NCBI GenBank assembly: GCA_023548195.1
Contig: JAJHZJ010000008.1
Span: 4,426,215-4,490,214 of the forward strand
Direction: 5' to 3'
Source of the DNA: Bettongia penicillata ogilbyi
Taxonomy: Eukaryota > Chordata > Mammalia > Diprotodontia > Potoroidae
DNA length: 64,000 nucleotides
Shown here: positions 10,315-21,000 of the stretch, piece by piece
How the letters are laid out: each line of letters opens with the position of its first letter
Position numbering within the stretch: position 1 is the first letter of the stretch
The notes under the pieces: model-generated
Seen by the model: only the letters and a program-made list of their open reading frames with translations
Databases searched by the model: none
What the model was told of the DNA's origin: nothing
Translations under genes and position numbers: made by a program

Positions 10315-11372
10315 TCATTTTCTTTAGAATGTCATTAGCTTCCCCGTTCCCAGTTCTAGTTTTCAAGGAATTATTTTCTTTCTTAAGTTTTCAAATCTCT
10401 TTTCATAATTTTCTTGATTTTCTTGGATTGCTCTTTTTTTTTTCTAATTTTTCCTCTATCTCTTTTATTTGATCTTTCAAGTCCTTTTCAAGCTCTTGCA
10501 ATAAGTCTTTTTATGCTTGGGACCATTGGATGCTCCTAATTGAAAAAGGAGTAGCTTTTTTAACTCCATTATCTTCCTCTGAATATGAATCCTATTCTCA
10601 TAATAGCTGTCTATAGCTGAATTCTTTCTTCTTCACTTGATCATTTTTATCTTGTTTTTAGCAGTTATTGGTATAATCAAGTTCTAGTCCCAAGGTATGC
10701 AGAATGATGCTCCAAGTCTCAGACCTTCTGTTATTTTCTGAGGTGTCTCTCTGGACCCAAACCTTAGGCCCTTCTCTCCACTCCTAAACCACACTGTCTT
10801 ACAGAAGATCTAGCTACCTGCAGTCCCTCCAGCAGCTGCAAACTAGAGCTATCCTCTCTACCCTGAAACTGAAACCAGGGTCTCAGCTCTTCAGTGAGTA
10901 AACACAGCCAGCAGGGTCCCCCACCCTGCTATCATACTCACCAGATGTGTGCTAGCTCCTCCCTGCAGCCACAGTCCAGGACACATCTGGTCAGCATAAC
11001 TTTGTTTGGCATCCCTTGAGAGTGAAGGGTCCTTCAGTCTTCTCCTATGTAACCTTCTGACCCACACATAGTCTATGTAATGGTCACTGAGGCTACCTCC
11101 CAACCCAGCTGCCCCCAAAGCTTGTTGGTTGATTCCACAGTGTCAGCCTGGAGGATTTGCACTTCACTCTAGCACAACATGCAACCCCTGGAGGTCAGGT
11201 CTTTCCTTGGCACTTCTTAGATGGTCGAAGGAGAACAAATGCTTTCATTCAACTTTTGTTTATTTGCACTGTTCAACATTTCCTTTGAGGTGATAGTCTG
11301 TCTTTGTTTTTTGTGGAGGAAATCTGAAGAGCCGGAAGTTTTTGAACTATTCCACCATCTTCCCAGAATCCT
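10315..11372 (-). mobile_element. Old L1/HAL1 5' end: 5' UTR and ORF1 N-terminal half
   Basis: Read on the minus strand, the 5' terminus GGGAAGATGGTGGAATAG (about 11350) resembles the L1 start. A 5' UTR of roughly 700 bp follows, then an ORF1-like Lys/Glu-rich coiled-coil region (10380-10640) and the antisense equivalent of the MEANDF-region (GTCATTAGCTTCC at 10331). The frame is broken. The 3' part of the element is absent. Confidence 0.6.
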
Positions 11373-11397
11373 CTCTCAAGAATTATTCTCATAAAAA

Positions 11398-11565
11398 GGA
11401 AAGCAGCATGGTATAAGGCAAAGAGCAACTAGCTTTGGATTCAAAGAATCTGGGTTCAAATCTCTCATACTTAATTTTTGTGTGACCTTGGACAACTCAT
11501 TTAACCTCTCTAGACCTCAGTTTCCCCACTTGTACAGTGACACTATAACTATGATTCTATGAATT
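11398..11565 (+). repeat. CORE-SINE (MIR/THER1-like)
   Basis: GCAGCATGGTATAAGG head, GGGTTCAAATCTCTCATAC, TGTGACCTTGGACAACTCAT core, CCTCAGTTTCCCCACTTGTA. Confidence 0.75.
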
Positions 11566-12468
11566 CATTCTCTTTATTAGTGATAGCCTTCATTAAAACT
11601 CTCCATGAATCTAGATGGCCTTCAGGAAGGTAATAAGCTATTTTTTTTTTTTTGCCCCAACAACTGATAAGGGTCATCTATCCGCAGACACAAGTTGAGT
11701 TTTGTGGTTCTGGAGAGGCCACATACAGCAATGGAAATTACATAGAGTGAACTGTTGAAGCAATTACATGTGGCAGATGCTACACTTTTACTGAATGAAT
11801 GTAGACCCAAGTGCATTGTTTTTCTTCAGAAACTTTGACTCCACAACCAATGACTTTGACACTTAGAAAAGCAAGAAGGCAGCAAGAGTCAAGAAAGAAT
11901 CCCTTCAGCAAAGATGGAGAAGCCCAACAAAAGAGGGGCAGCAAAGTTGGGCTTGGGGATGGGAGATGTTACATATGGGAAAAAAAAAACCTGTAATACT
12001 GCCCAACAGACAATGGGTTTTTCAATCCCCATTTTCCTCTCAGCAGCTGTCACTATGAAAGGCCCACTCAAGGTACTTTCCAGCCACAGTTTCAGAATCT
12101 TGTTTTGATGAACTAGAATAGTAGTAGTTCGTTATGTGGGCGACAGGACCCCCTCCCTTTTCTCTTTCTTGCTTTTTATTTCTTCACTTGAACAGAAGAA
12201 ACAGCCAGCTGTTAGTGGCAGAATGCAAGGTGAGGATATGCCCCAACTATCCCCATAGGATTGCCCAAGTGAAGGGCAGTCTTCTGATATCACCCCAACC
12301 CCATGGTATACAGTGCAAGCCCCCAGTCTCATGTCTTTGTCTTTTTCTTTATTTACATAAATTGAATACAGGCAATTTGGCTCCAAAGCTATCTCACTCT
12401 TCAGAAACCTTTGCCTCCGAAAAGACACAGTAACATACATATTAGTCAATTCTTCCTAGAAGCGAAGA
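11566..12468. other. No gene seen; unassigned sequence
   Basis: It contains a T13 run at 11641-11653. Overlapping short ORFs on both strands (60-105 codons) show no recognisable domain and mutually contradict each other. Confidence 0.45.
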
Positions 12469-12469
12469 T

Positions 12470-12870
12470 CTTACTATGTCACAGCCTCCATTTTAATAAA
12501 TTCCAATGGTTCTGTGTTACCTCTAGGATCAAATATAAATTCCTCTGGTTACCATCTAAAACTCTCCACAACCTGACTCTTTCCTGCTTTCCCACTCTTC
12601 TTAGATGCCATTCCCCCTCAAAAGCTCTATGGTCCAATGTTACTGGCTTACTTGCTACTGCTCAGACAGGATGCTCCCTCTTGGTCTCTGCCTTTTCACT
12701 AGTTGTCCTCCATTCCTGGAACAATTCTCCCTCTTCCCATTTACATCTACAAATCATTGGCTTCCTTCATAATTCAGTTAAGAAACATCTTCTGCAGGAG
12801 AGCTTTCCCTGTCCCTTCCTATTACTTCCCATGGTTTCTTTCCAATATGGTTATCTAGCATGTGTCTTGT
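12470..12870 (+). repeat. L2 LINE fragment
   Basis: CTCTAGGATCAAATATAAA, AAACTCTCCACAACCTGACTC, CATTCCTGGAACAATTCTCC and CAGTTAAGAAACATCTTCTG are in L2 3'-region order. The 153-codon ORF across it is not a host gene. Confidence 0.75.
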
Positions 12871-12884
12871 AGATGTCACTCATT

Positions 12885-13050
12885 GCAGAGATGTAAAATT
12901 CATACATTAATTCAAAAAGTGTTGTCAAGCATCTACTGTGTACAGAGAAAGCACTGGGTAAGATACAGAAGGAACATAGAGTTTTAAATTAGACATAATC
13001 CTTGGCTTCAGGGAACTTAGAGTCTAATAGAAATAACAAGTAATAGAAAA
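12885..13050 (+). repeat. Ancient mammal-wide repeat of undetermined class
   Basis: Blocks CAAGCATCTACTGTGTACAG, GCACTGGGTAAGATACAG and GGGAACTTAGAGTCTAATAG recur in degenerate form near 14665, 32130, 40245, 49390, 59590 and 61900. Confidence 0.5.
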
Positions 13051-13084
13051 CTTATATCTCTATTTCTATCTATCTATGCCTAAT

Positions 13085-13335
13085 ATCTAATAGATAATAA
13101 CAGGACTGAACCCATGATTTCATTGGTAAAACTCACAGGTGAAGACACACCCTCTACCAATTCAGGTCAACACCTTCTCTGTAACTTACAATCTTAGCTC
13201 CCCAGAGCACTGAATGACTTACTATAAGTCACTGTGTCTGCTTAGAGTCACATAGATGGTGCATGTCAAAGACAAGACTTGAATCCAAGACTTCTTGGTT
13301 GCAAGACAACTTCTCTGTCTACTATGACATGAAAT
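13085..13335 (-). repeat. MAR1-like SINE
   Basis: Antisense blocks CTACCAATTCAGGTCAACACC, GTAACTTACAATCTTAGCT, AGAGTCACATAGATGGTGCATG and AGACTTGAATCCAAGACTTC form a CORE-SINE whose tail type matches the SINE fragment at 25815-25913. Confidence 0.65.
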
Positions 13336-13369
13336 TTTTCAGAAAACAGCTCATATTTATTTACAACTT

Positions 13370-13560
13370 CCTCCAGTTACAACTAATTAACAATAGGCAA
13401 TGCAAATATACAACTACTCTCATTTTATGGAGGAGAAAGCTTAGATGAGAGGTAAATTGGACCAGGAGGTAAACTGTGCCCACGTTACATAACCACATCA
13501 GAAATAGGATTATTCAAATCCAGATCTTCTGAATCCAAGTTCAAGATTCCTCATATCACA
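13370..13560 (-). repeat. CORE-SINE relic
   Basis: CTCATTTTATGGAGGAGAAAG and the diverged TTCAAATCCAGATCTTCTGA follow the antisense MIR-like order. Confidence 0.45.
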
Positions 13561-13654
13561 ATGAGATTTTCCCTTGCTAGACTGCAATAGGGGAAAAATT
13601 AATCATTAAGTGTCAAGGTCCATGTAATATAATTAAGGACAGTTACTTGTAAAA

Positions 13655-14190
13655 GTTCCTCCTCCATTGTTGCAAAGAACTGGAAACAAAATAGATACCC
13701 ATCAACTGGACAATGGTTAAACAAATTATGGTACATGAATGTAATTGAATGTTACTGTGCTACAAGAAACAACACATATGAATACAGAGAAGCACAAGAA
13801 GACTTACGTGAACTGATCCAAAACAAAGTAAGCAGCAGGAGGAAAACAATATACACAATATAAATGGGAAGAAAGAAAACCAAAATAATAAATGAATGTT
13901 GTGAAATGTAAAGAGTAAGTTTGGTTTTATTTAAAGAAGTATAAGAAAGCACTTCCCAATCTCTGCTGCTCCTTTACAGAGGTGGGGGGAATCTTTAGGA
14001 ATAGACAATTGTATATAACATTAGGGTTTTTTCAATATATTGATTAGTTTTGCTGAATTTATCTTCTCCCACATTTTCTTTAAAAATTCTTTGTTGTGAT
14101 GGATAGATCTCCCTTTGTTATAATGGAAGGGGTAAAGAGAGGAATACAAGGGATAATATAAGTTATATAAAAACAAAAGATTTCAATAAA
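13655..14190 (+). mobile_element. L1 3' end (5'-truncated)
   Basis: GCAAAGAACTGGAAACAAAA, CATCAACTGGACAATGGTTAA and GGTACATGAATGTAATTGAATG belong to the end of marsupial L1 ORF2/start of 3' UTR. A 3' UTR variant follows, ending TAAAAACAAAAGATTTCAATAAA. Short ORFs are incidental. Confidence 0.75.
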
Positions 14191-15061
14191 AAGTCAATGG
14201 AAAAGGAAAGAAGAGAAATGAAAACAAGAAAAAAAAGAAAAGAAATTGGGTATATAAGAGCAGTACCATTCAAAGTTGTGATGTCAAGAAGACATAGTGA
14301 TGGTGAATTCTGCCATAACTTATGTGATGGGGTTATTTTTGTATCAAACATTTGGCAGAATCTTCCTTGATTGTATGTGTGTACATATCTGTGTATGTAT
14401 ATGCAAAAGACCTCTTTAACTCCATTTCTCTCAAATGCTGTATAACAACTCACATCCAAAAAATGGAAAGCCCAAGAACTTTTGATAGAGGTGTCCAAAA
14501 GGCTTTGCCCCAATCAGCACATACAAGTAGAGACAATAGTTATACATAATTCCAATTATGAAGATACAACAAGTAAGAGATTCACATCCTGGCTGACTAG
14601 AACAAAGCTCATGTCTGACCCTGAAGGAAAAGTTATAGTTCTGTATACATGGACACCAGTCATTCATTCAATAAACATTTATAAGTGCCTACTATGGGCC
14701 AGGCATTGTGCCAAGCACTTTGAATAACTAATCAAAGGGGCAAAAGTCAGTCCCTGCCTTCGAGGAGATTGCCGTTTATAACTGGTCAACAATTCTAGTG
14801 GATGAGGATGAGCAAGAATTTTGATGTCCACTTTACCCGCGATTATTATAGGCTATAAGGGGGACCCCAAAATCCATCTAGCCCAACTCCTTCATTTTAT
14901 AGATAAGGAAACTGAGGGCCAGGGAGGTTGAGTCTTGCCCAATTTCATGCAAGTAAAAAATGGCAGAATCAAGCTTTGAATGTAAGGAAGAAAAGCAAAT
15001 CTGTATGAAACTGTATGCATACAACCTTAGGAATGCTTCACCACTCTCTTTTTTGACACCC
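14191..15061. other. No gene; two old repeat fragments
   Basis: 14660-14760 is the mammal-wide repeat (CTACTATGGGCCAGGCATTG). 14865-14990 is an antisense MIR-like block (TTTATAGATAAGGAAACTGA). The remainder is A-rich and unassigned. Confidence 0.5.
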
Positions 15062-15435
15062 ACTATGTTGGGGTTTTTAAAAGTATTTTGTTTTCAGTTT
15101 TCAGCATTGACTTCCATAAGTTTTAATTTTCTTCCCCTCTCTCCCTCCTTTCTCCCTGAGATGGCATGCAATCTTATATAAACTCTACACATACATTCCT
15201 ATTAAACACATTTTCATATTAGTCATGTTGCATAGAAGAATTATAGCAAATAGGATAAACCATGAGAAAAAACAAAACATAATACCAGAGAAAAGAGTCT
15301 GCTTCATTCTGTGTTGTGACTTCATAGTTCTTTCTCTGGATGTTGATGGCATTTTGCATCATGAGTCCTTTGGAAATGTTTTAGGTCCTTGCATTGCTGA
15401 GAAGGGCTAAGTCCATCAAAATCTGTCCTCTCATA
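15062..15435 (-). mobile_element. L1 3' UTR fragment
   Basis: Plus-strand AGTATTTTGTTTTCAGTTTT, ATTAGTCATGTTGCATAGAA, AGTTCTTTCTCTGGATGTTG and CATCATGAGTCCTTTGG are the reverse complement of the marsupial L1 3' UTR seen on the plus strand at 27560 and 45310. Confidence 0.75.
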
Positions 15436-15940
15436 CTGTGTTTGCCACCCACTTTTACACAGCTCCTTCCTACCACCCTACCCAAGGAATCTGACACACT
15501 CTCTGACCATGTTTAAGTGTGACCTCTATCTTAAATACTCAAATTATCCAGGAAGAACTCATCAATATTTCAGCAGACCTTCCTTACTTAGATCCTCCAA
15601 CCTCAATCCCTTTTGTCCCTGTTCCCAACCCCACATCCACATTTTATATCAAGGGAGGGAAATTGAACAGTGGCATTTTTTCTTCTCTTTGTAAGGAAAA
15701 AGATCGATAGAATCATCCCTCCACTTCCACCTTGATTCTTTTTCTAGATGGAGAAATGTGCACCAGAGAGAGAGCAATTGAATTGCCGAAGGTCACACAG
15801 TCAGTTGACAGTAGCTCTGACTTTAAAACCCAGGTCTTCTGACTGAACCACACTGCCTTGGAGGTTTCCCATCAATGGCACTGTGTTTAGAAATTTATTT
15901 CATTGAACTAGCCTAGATCACTTACCTACCTATACAAACA
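15436..15940. other. No gene; antisense CORE-SINE near the right end
   Basis: 15745-15865 contains CCGAAGGTCACACAGTCAGT and AAAACCCAGGTCTTCTGACT (minus-strand MIR/THER1-like). The left part is pyrimidine-rich and unassigned. Confidence 0.5.
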
Positions 15941-16023
15941 AGGTACAGCTAGGTGGCCCATTGAATAAACCACCAGAACTGGAATGAGAAAGACCTAAAT
16001 TCAAATCGAGTTTCAGATATCTT
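15941..16023 (+). repeat. SINE tail type A, 5' half (split by HAL1)
   Basis: AGGTACAGCTAGGTGGCCC to GAGTTTCAGATATC. It continues at 21880 (TTTCAGATATCTTAATAGTT), 5.9 kb away. The duplicated TTTCAGATATCTT (16011-16023 and 21880-21892) is the TSD of the outer HAL1. Confidence 0.9.
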
Positions 16024-17091
16024 TTTTTTTTTTTAGAATTTTTTAAATTTTTTTTCTATAAATTTATTTATTTGACTTTTGATATTCATTTTCAAAAAAT
16101 TTTGGGTTCCAAATTTTCTCCCCATTTATCCCCTCCGCCCACCCCAATACACCGAGCATTCTAATTTTCCCTGTCACCAATCTGCCCTTTCTTCTATCAT
16201 CCCTCCCTTCTCTTGTCCCCATCTTCTCTTTTGTCCTGTAGGGCCAGATGACTTTCTATTCCCCATTAACTGTAGTCCTTATTTCCTAGTAGCAAGAACA
16301 ATACTAAACAGTTGTTCCTAAAACTTTGAGTTCCTAATTCTCCCCATCCCTCCCTCCCCACCCATTCCCTTTGGGAAGACAGGCTGTTCAATATAGGCCA
16401 TATCTGTGTAGTTCTGCAAATGACTTTGATAATAGTCGTGATGTGTAAGACTAACTGTATTTCCCTCCATCCTATCCTGCTCCCCATTGTTTCTATTCTG
16501 TCTTTTGATCCTGTCCCTCCCTAAGAGGGTTGACTTCAAATTGCTCCCTCCTCCCATTGCCCTCCCTCCCTTCATCACCCCCACCCTGCTTATCTCCTTC
16601 TCCCCCACTTTCCTGTATTGTAAGATAGGTTTTCATACCAAAATGAGTGTGCATTTTATTCCTTCCTTTAGTCGAATGTGATGAGGGTAAACTTCATGTT
16701 TTTTTCTCAGCTCTCCTCTTTTTCCCTCCACTCAAATGTCTCCTGCTTGCCTCTTGAATGAGAGATAATTTACCCCATTCCATTTCACCCTCTCTCCTCC
16801 CACTACATTTCTCTCTCACCATTTACCTTAATTTCTTTTAAGATATGGTCCCATCCTATTCAATTCACTCTGTTCTCTCTGTCTCTGTATGTGCGTGCAT
16901 GTGTGTATGTGTGTGCATGTGCACACATGTACATGTGTGTGTATGTGTGTGTGTGTGGTCCTACCAACTACCCAGATACTGAAAAGTTTTAAGAGTTACA
17001 AATATTGTCTTTCCATGTAGGAATGTAAACAGTTCACCTTTGGTAAGTCCCTTATGACTTCTCTTTGCTGTTTACTTTTTCATGCTTCTTC

Positions 17092-18008
17092 TCATTCTTG
17101 TGTTTGAAAGTCAAATTTTCTTTTCAGCTCTGGTCTTTTCATCAAGAATGCTTGAAAGTCCTCTGTTTCAGTGAAAGACCATATTTTCCCCTGAAGTATT
17201 ATACTCAGTTTTGCTGGGTAGGTGATTCTTGGTTTGAGTCCTAGTTCCTTTGACTTCTGGAATATCCTATTCCATGCCCTTCGATCCCTTAATGTAGAAG
17301 CTGCAAGATCTTGTGTTATCCTGATTGTATTTCCACAATACTGGAATTGTTTCTTTCTAGCTGCTTGCAATATTTTCTCCTTGACCTGGGAATTCTGGAA
17401 TTTGGCCACAATGATCCTAGGAGTTTCTCTTTTTGGATCTCTTTCAGGCGGTGATTGATGGATTCCTTCAATACTTATTTTGCCCTCTGGTTGTAGAATC
17501 TCAGGGCAGTTTTCCTTGATAATTTCATGAAAGATGATGTCTAGGCTCTTTTTTTGATCATGGCTTTCAGGTAGTCCCATAATTTTTAAATTGTCTCTCC
17601 TGGATCTATTTTCCAGGTCAGTTGTTTTTCCCATGAAATATTTCACATTCTCTTCCATTTTTTCATTCTTTTGGTTTTGTTTGGTGATTTCTTGGTTTCT
17701 CAGAAAGTCATTAGCCTCCATCTGTTCCATTCTAATTTTGAGAGAACTAGTCTCTTCAGTGAGCTTTTGAACCTCTTTTTCCATTTGGCTAATTCTGCTT
17801 TTGAAAGCATTCTTCTCCTCATTGACTTTTTGAACCTCTTTTGCCAATTGAGTTAGCCTATTTTTCAAGATGTTATTTTCTTCAGCATTTTTTGGGGTCT
17901 CCTTTAGCAAGGTATTGACCCATTTTTCATGCTTTCCTTGTATCTCTCTCATTTCTCTTCCCAGTTTTTCCTCCACCTGTGTAACTTGATTTTTAAAATC
18001 CTTTTTGA
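17092..18008 (-). pseudogene. Outer HAL1 ORF1p, C-terminal about 305 codons
   Basis: Minus-strand frame from the insertion point through the coiled coil (KNQVTQVEEKLGREMREIQ... heptads), RRM (RRDNLKIMGLPESHDQK) and C-terminal domain (AASTLRDRRAWNRIFQKSKE, PRITYPAKLSI), ending FDFQTQE. There is no internal stop or frameshift. The frame appears to extend upstream to 18192, but those extra 61 residues are antisense of the inner element's 5' UTR. Together with 21001-21195 it made an uninterrupted ORF of about 365 codons before the insertion. Confidence 0.9.
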
Positions 18009-18839
18009 GGGGTGGAGCCAAGATGGCGGAGTAGAAGGACGCACATTTACGAGCTCCGAACCCACAACCCATGGAATTGAGGTAAAAGGAGATCCCCATA
18101 AACTCTGAATCTCTGCAGGGGGTGCATAAACATAGGGGAAGAGATTTCCGTTCCACTGAACCCTGGAAAGCCGTCCCCGGGGTCCATCGCACCTCGGAAA
18201 GCGGACCCCACCCCCACCCCTGGCCGTGACCCAGAGAAGCTGACCCTAGCAGACTTCAGAGAGGAAAGCTCCGGGGGAAGCTCCGGCAGCTGGGAAAGTC
18301 CCTCCGCCCACAGAACCTACAGGTCAGTAAGAAAGAAAGCTGCGATAGGGGAGGGGAGCGGAGCGCCTCTGTGACTCGGGCCCCCTCGGGAGGAAGCGGC
18401 TGCGGCAGAGACGGGGGCAGGAAGCGGCGGAGGCAGAGGCGTGGGCGGGTGGCTGAGGCGGCAACAGCTCGGGACTCAGGAATCCCCCAGCAGCAGGTAG
18501 GATCTTCAATACTGAAGGTCTTTCCAACCTGAGGGAGCCGAGTAGGGGAGACGGCCCTGCCCCCACCCTGCTGCTGAACGCCTCTGAATAAAACCCCCAA
18601 GGGAACTGAGCACAGCAGGCGGGGCCCCCCCACCCCGCCCCCACCCGCTCCGTTCCTGAAAGTCTCTGCAGGAAGCCCCTGAGGGCCCAAGATTAGAAGG
18701 CGGCCCTGCCCCCACCCTTGCGCCAGAACTAAAGTTTGCCGCGGGAAAGCGCATTTGAATCTCAGAGGCCAAGCACTAGCTGGGCGAAGCCAGGTGGGGG
18801 TGGAAAGGAATCTCAGAAGTCAAGTAACTGGCTGGGAAA
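18009..18839 (+). promoter_or_regulatory. CpG-rich 5' UTR/internal promoter of the inner HAL1
   Basis: A GC- and CpG-rich block in an AT-rich window. It carries the YY1-type CAAGATGGC at 18018-18026. About three related units, each beginning CTGAA (18522-18573, 18574-18655, 18656-18730), repeat the ...CCCTGAGGGAACTGAG...GGCCCTGCCCCCACC pattern found once in the other copies. Antisense ORFs of 88-144 codons here are GC-driven artefacts. Confidence 0.7.
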
Positions 18840-18896
18840 ATGCCTAGAAAGGGGAAGAAAAATAAGACTTTGGAGAGTTTTTTCCAACAAATGTAA
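18840..18896 (+). pseudogene. ORF1 start with stop at codon 19
   Basis: The family start MPRKGKKNKTLESFFQQM is followed by TAA (18894-18896), which abuts an in-frame ATG (18897) as TAAATG. Other copies read through this point. Translation would need reinitiation or readthrough to produce the rest. Confidence 0.8.
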
Positions 18897-19946
18897 ATGA
18901 TCCCGACCTTCGGATCTGATGGGGAGGACGAGAATGTATTTTTCCCATCAGGGAAAGATGTGGAGGGCGGGGCCTCAGTACCCCAGACACCCCAGGGGGG
19001 TGTTGGGTGGGCTCAGGCCTTGGAAGAGCTTAAAAAGGATTTTGAAAAGCAAGTTAGACAGGTGGAGGAAAGACTGGGAAGAGAAATGACAAAGATGCAA
19101 GAAGAGTATGAAAAAAAGGTCAATATCTTGGTAAAGAAGACCCAAAAAAATGCTGAGGAAATTAACACCTTGAAAAATAGGCTCACTCAATTGGCAAAAG
19201 AGGTTCAAAAAGCCAATGAGGAGAAGAATGCATTCAAAAGCAGAATGAGCCAAATGGAAAAAGAGGCTCAAAAGCTCACTGAATTTAATAGTTCTCTCAA
19301 AATTAGAATGGAACAGATGGAATCTAATGACTTTATGAGAAACCAAGAAATCACCAAACAAAACCAAAAGAACGATAAAATGGAAGAGAATGTGAAATAT
19401 CTCATGGGAAAAACAACTGACCTGGAAAATAGATCCAGGAGAGACAACTTAAAAATTATGGGACTACCTGAAAACCATGATCAAAAAAAGAGCCTAGACA
19501 TCGTCTTGCATGAAATTATCAAGGAAAACTGCCCTGACATTCTAGGACCAGAGGGCAAAATAAGTATTGAAAGAATCCATCGATCACCACCTGAAAGAGA
19601 TCCAAAAAGAGAAACTCCTAGGAACATTGTGGCCAAATTCCAGAATTCCCAGCTCAAGGAAAAAATCTTGCAAGCAGCTAGAAAGAAACAATTCCAGTAC
19701 TGTGGAAATACAATCAGGATAACCCAAGATCTAGCAGCTTCTACATTAAGGGATCGAAGGGCGTGGAATAGGATATTCCAGAAGGCAAAGGAACTAGGAC
19801 TGAAACCAAGAATCACCTACCCAGCTAAACTGAGTATAATACTTCAAGGGAAAATATGGTCTTTCAATGAAACAGAGGCCTTTCAATCATTCTTGATGAA
19901 AAAACCAGAGCTGAAAAGAAAATTTGACTTTCAAACACAAGAATGA
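18897..19946 (+). CDS. HAL1/L1 ORF1p-like protein, 349 aa
   Basis: An RNA-binding chaperone of the L1 ORF1p family, expected in cytoplasmic ribonucleoprotein particles; function here is inferred from family. Acidic N-terminus 1-39; coiled coil about 40-180 (heptad-rich, ALEELKKDFEKQVRQVEERL...); RRM about 181-265 with RRDNLKIMGLPE, KISIERIHR and RNIVAKF; C-terminal domain about 270-345 with RITQDLAASTLRDRRAWNRI and PRITYPAKLS, matching the conserved order in mammalian L1 ORF1p. No frameshift or stop over 349 codons, in contrast to the copy at 5205. The true family start is 18840, cut off by the TAA at 18894. It stops 51 bases before the 3' UTR block shared with other copies. No ORF2 follows. 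Confidence 0.8.
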   Translation: MIPTFGSDGEDENVFFPSGKDVEGGASVPQTPQGGVGWAQALEELKKDFEKQVRQVEERLGREMTKMQEEYEKKVNILVKKTQKNAEEINTLKNRLTQLAKEVQKANEEKNAFKSRMSQMEKEAQKLTEFNSSLKIRMEQMESNDFMRNQEITKQNQKNDKMEENVKYLMGKTTDLENRSRRDNLKIMGLPENHDQKKSLDIVLHEIIKENCPDILGPEGKISIERIHRSPPERDPKRETPRNIVAKFQNSQLKEKILQAARKKQFQYCGNTIRITQDLAASTLRDRRAWNRIFQKAKELGLKPRITYPAKLSIILQGKIWSFNETEAFQSFLMKKPELKRKFDFQTQE

Positions 19947-20466
19947 GAGGAAGCATGCAAAAGTAAACAGCAAGGAGAAGTATTAAGGGACTTACCAGAA
20001 ATGAACTGTTTGCATTCATACATGGAAGGACAATATTTCTAACTCTTAAAACTTTTCAGTATCTGGGTGGTTGGTGGGACCACACATACACATGTACACG
20101 CATGCACACACATACACACATGCATTCACATGCAGAGACAGAGAGCACAGATTGAACTGAATAGGATGGGACCATACCTTAAAAGAAATTAAGGTAAATG
20201 GTGAGAGAGAAATGTAGTGAGAGGAAAGAGGGGGAAATGGAAGGGGGTAACTATATGTCATTTAAGAGGCAAGTAGGAGATGCTCTTAGTGGAGGGAAAA
20301 AGAGGAGAGCTGAGGGAAAAAAAACAAACAAACAAACAAACAAAAGTTTACCCTCATCACATTTGACTAAACGAAGGAGTGAAATGCACACTCATTTTGG
20401 TATGAAAACCTATTTTACAGTATAAGAAAGCGGGGGAGAAGGAGATATTGGGGGGGGTTGATGGAA

Positions 20467-20487
20467 GGGAGGGCAAAGGGAGGAGGG
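20467..20487 (+). other. G-quadruplex motif in HAL1 3' UTR
   Basis: GGG-A-GGG-CAAA-GGG-AGGA-GGG fits the G3+N1-7 rule. G-rich 3' UTR polypurine tracts are a known feature of mammalian L1. Related G-rich stretches occur near 6800-6845 and, antisense, near 16550 and 47020. Confidence 0.6.
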
Positions 20488-21000
20488 AGTAATTGAAAGT
20501 TAATACTTGGGGAGGGACAGGATCAAAGGACAGAAGAGAAACAATGAGGGGCAGGTTAGGAGGGATGGCAATTCAGTTAGTCTTACACAACACGACTATC
20601 AGGGAGGTCATTTGCAAAACTACACAGATACGGCCTATATTGAATTGCCTGCCGTCCCAAAGGGAATGGGTGGGGAGGGAGGGATGGGGAGAATTTGGAA
20701 CTCAAAGTTTTAGGAACAATTGTTTAGTATTGTTGTTGCAACTAGGAAAGAAGACATACAGTTAATGAGGAATAGAAAGTCATCTGGCCCTACAGGAGAA
20801 AAGAGAAGATAGAGACAAGGGAAGGGAGGGATGACAGAAGAGAGGACAGATTGGAGATAGGGAAAATTAGATTGCTTGGGGTATTGGGGTGGGGGGAGGG
20901 GAGAAAAGGGGAGAAAATTTGGAACCCAAAAATTTATGAAAATGAATGTAAAAAGCTCAATAAATAAATAAATAATAGGAATACCAAAAAAAAAAAAAAA

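Larger units (their letters stand above)
18009..20997 (+). mobile_element. Inner HAL1, plus strand, nearly intact, 14-bp TSD
   Basis: It starts GGGGTGGAGCCAAGATGGCG. CpG-rich 5' UTR to 18839, ORF1 18840-19946, then immediately the 3' UTR (19947-20997) with (CA)n, an (AAAC)n stretch at 20321-20343, G-rich segments and a poly(A) tail. The TSD AAAATCCTTTTTGA lies at 17995-18008 and 20998-21011. It is the youngest insertion of the nest and lacks ORF2. Confidence 0.95.

Noticed and set aside
10361..11390. TSD-like pair (TCAAGGAATTATT and TCAAGAATTATT) around the old L1 5' end
   Set aside because: The left copy is itself part of antisense ORF1 sequence that continues to about 10315, so the resemblance is chance.
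17092..18192. A single 366-aa ORF1 gene on the minus strand
   Set aside because: Its first 61 residues come from antisense of the inner HAL1 5' UTR; the true N-terminus lies at 21001-21195 beyond the insertion.
18240..18770. CpG island promoter of a host gene
   Set aside because: The CpG-rich block lies wholly inside the HAL1 5' UTR bounded by a TSD; no host exon follows.
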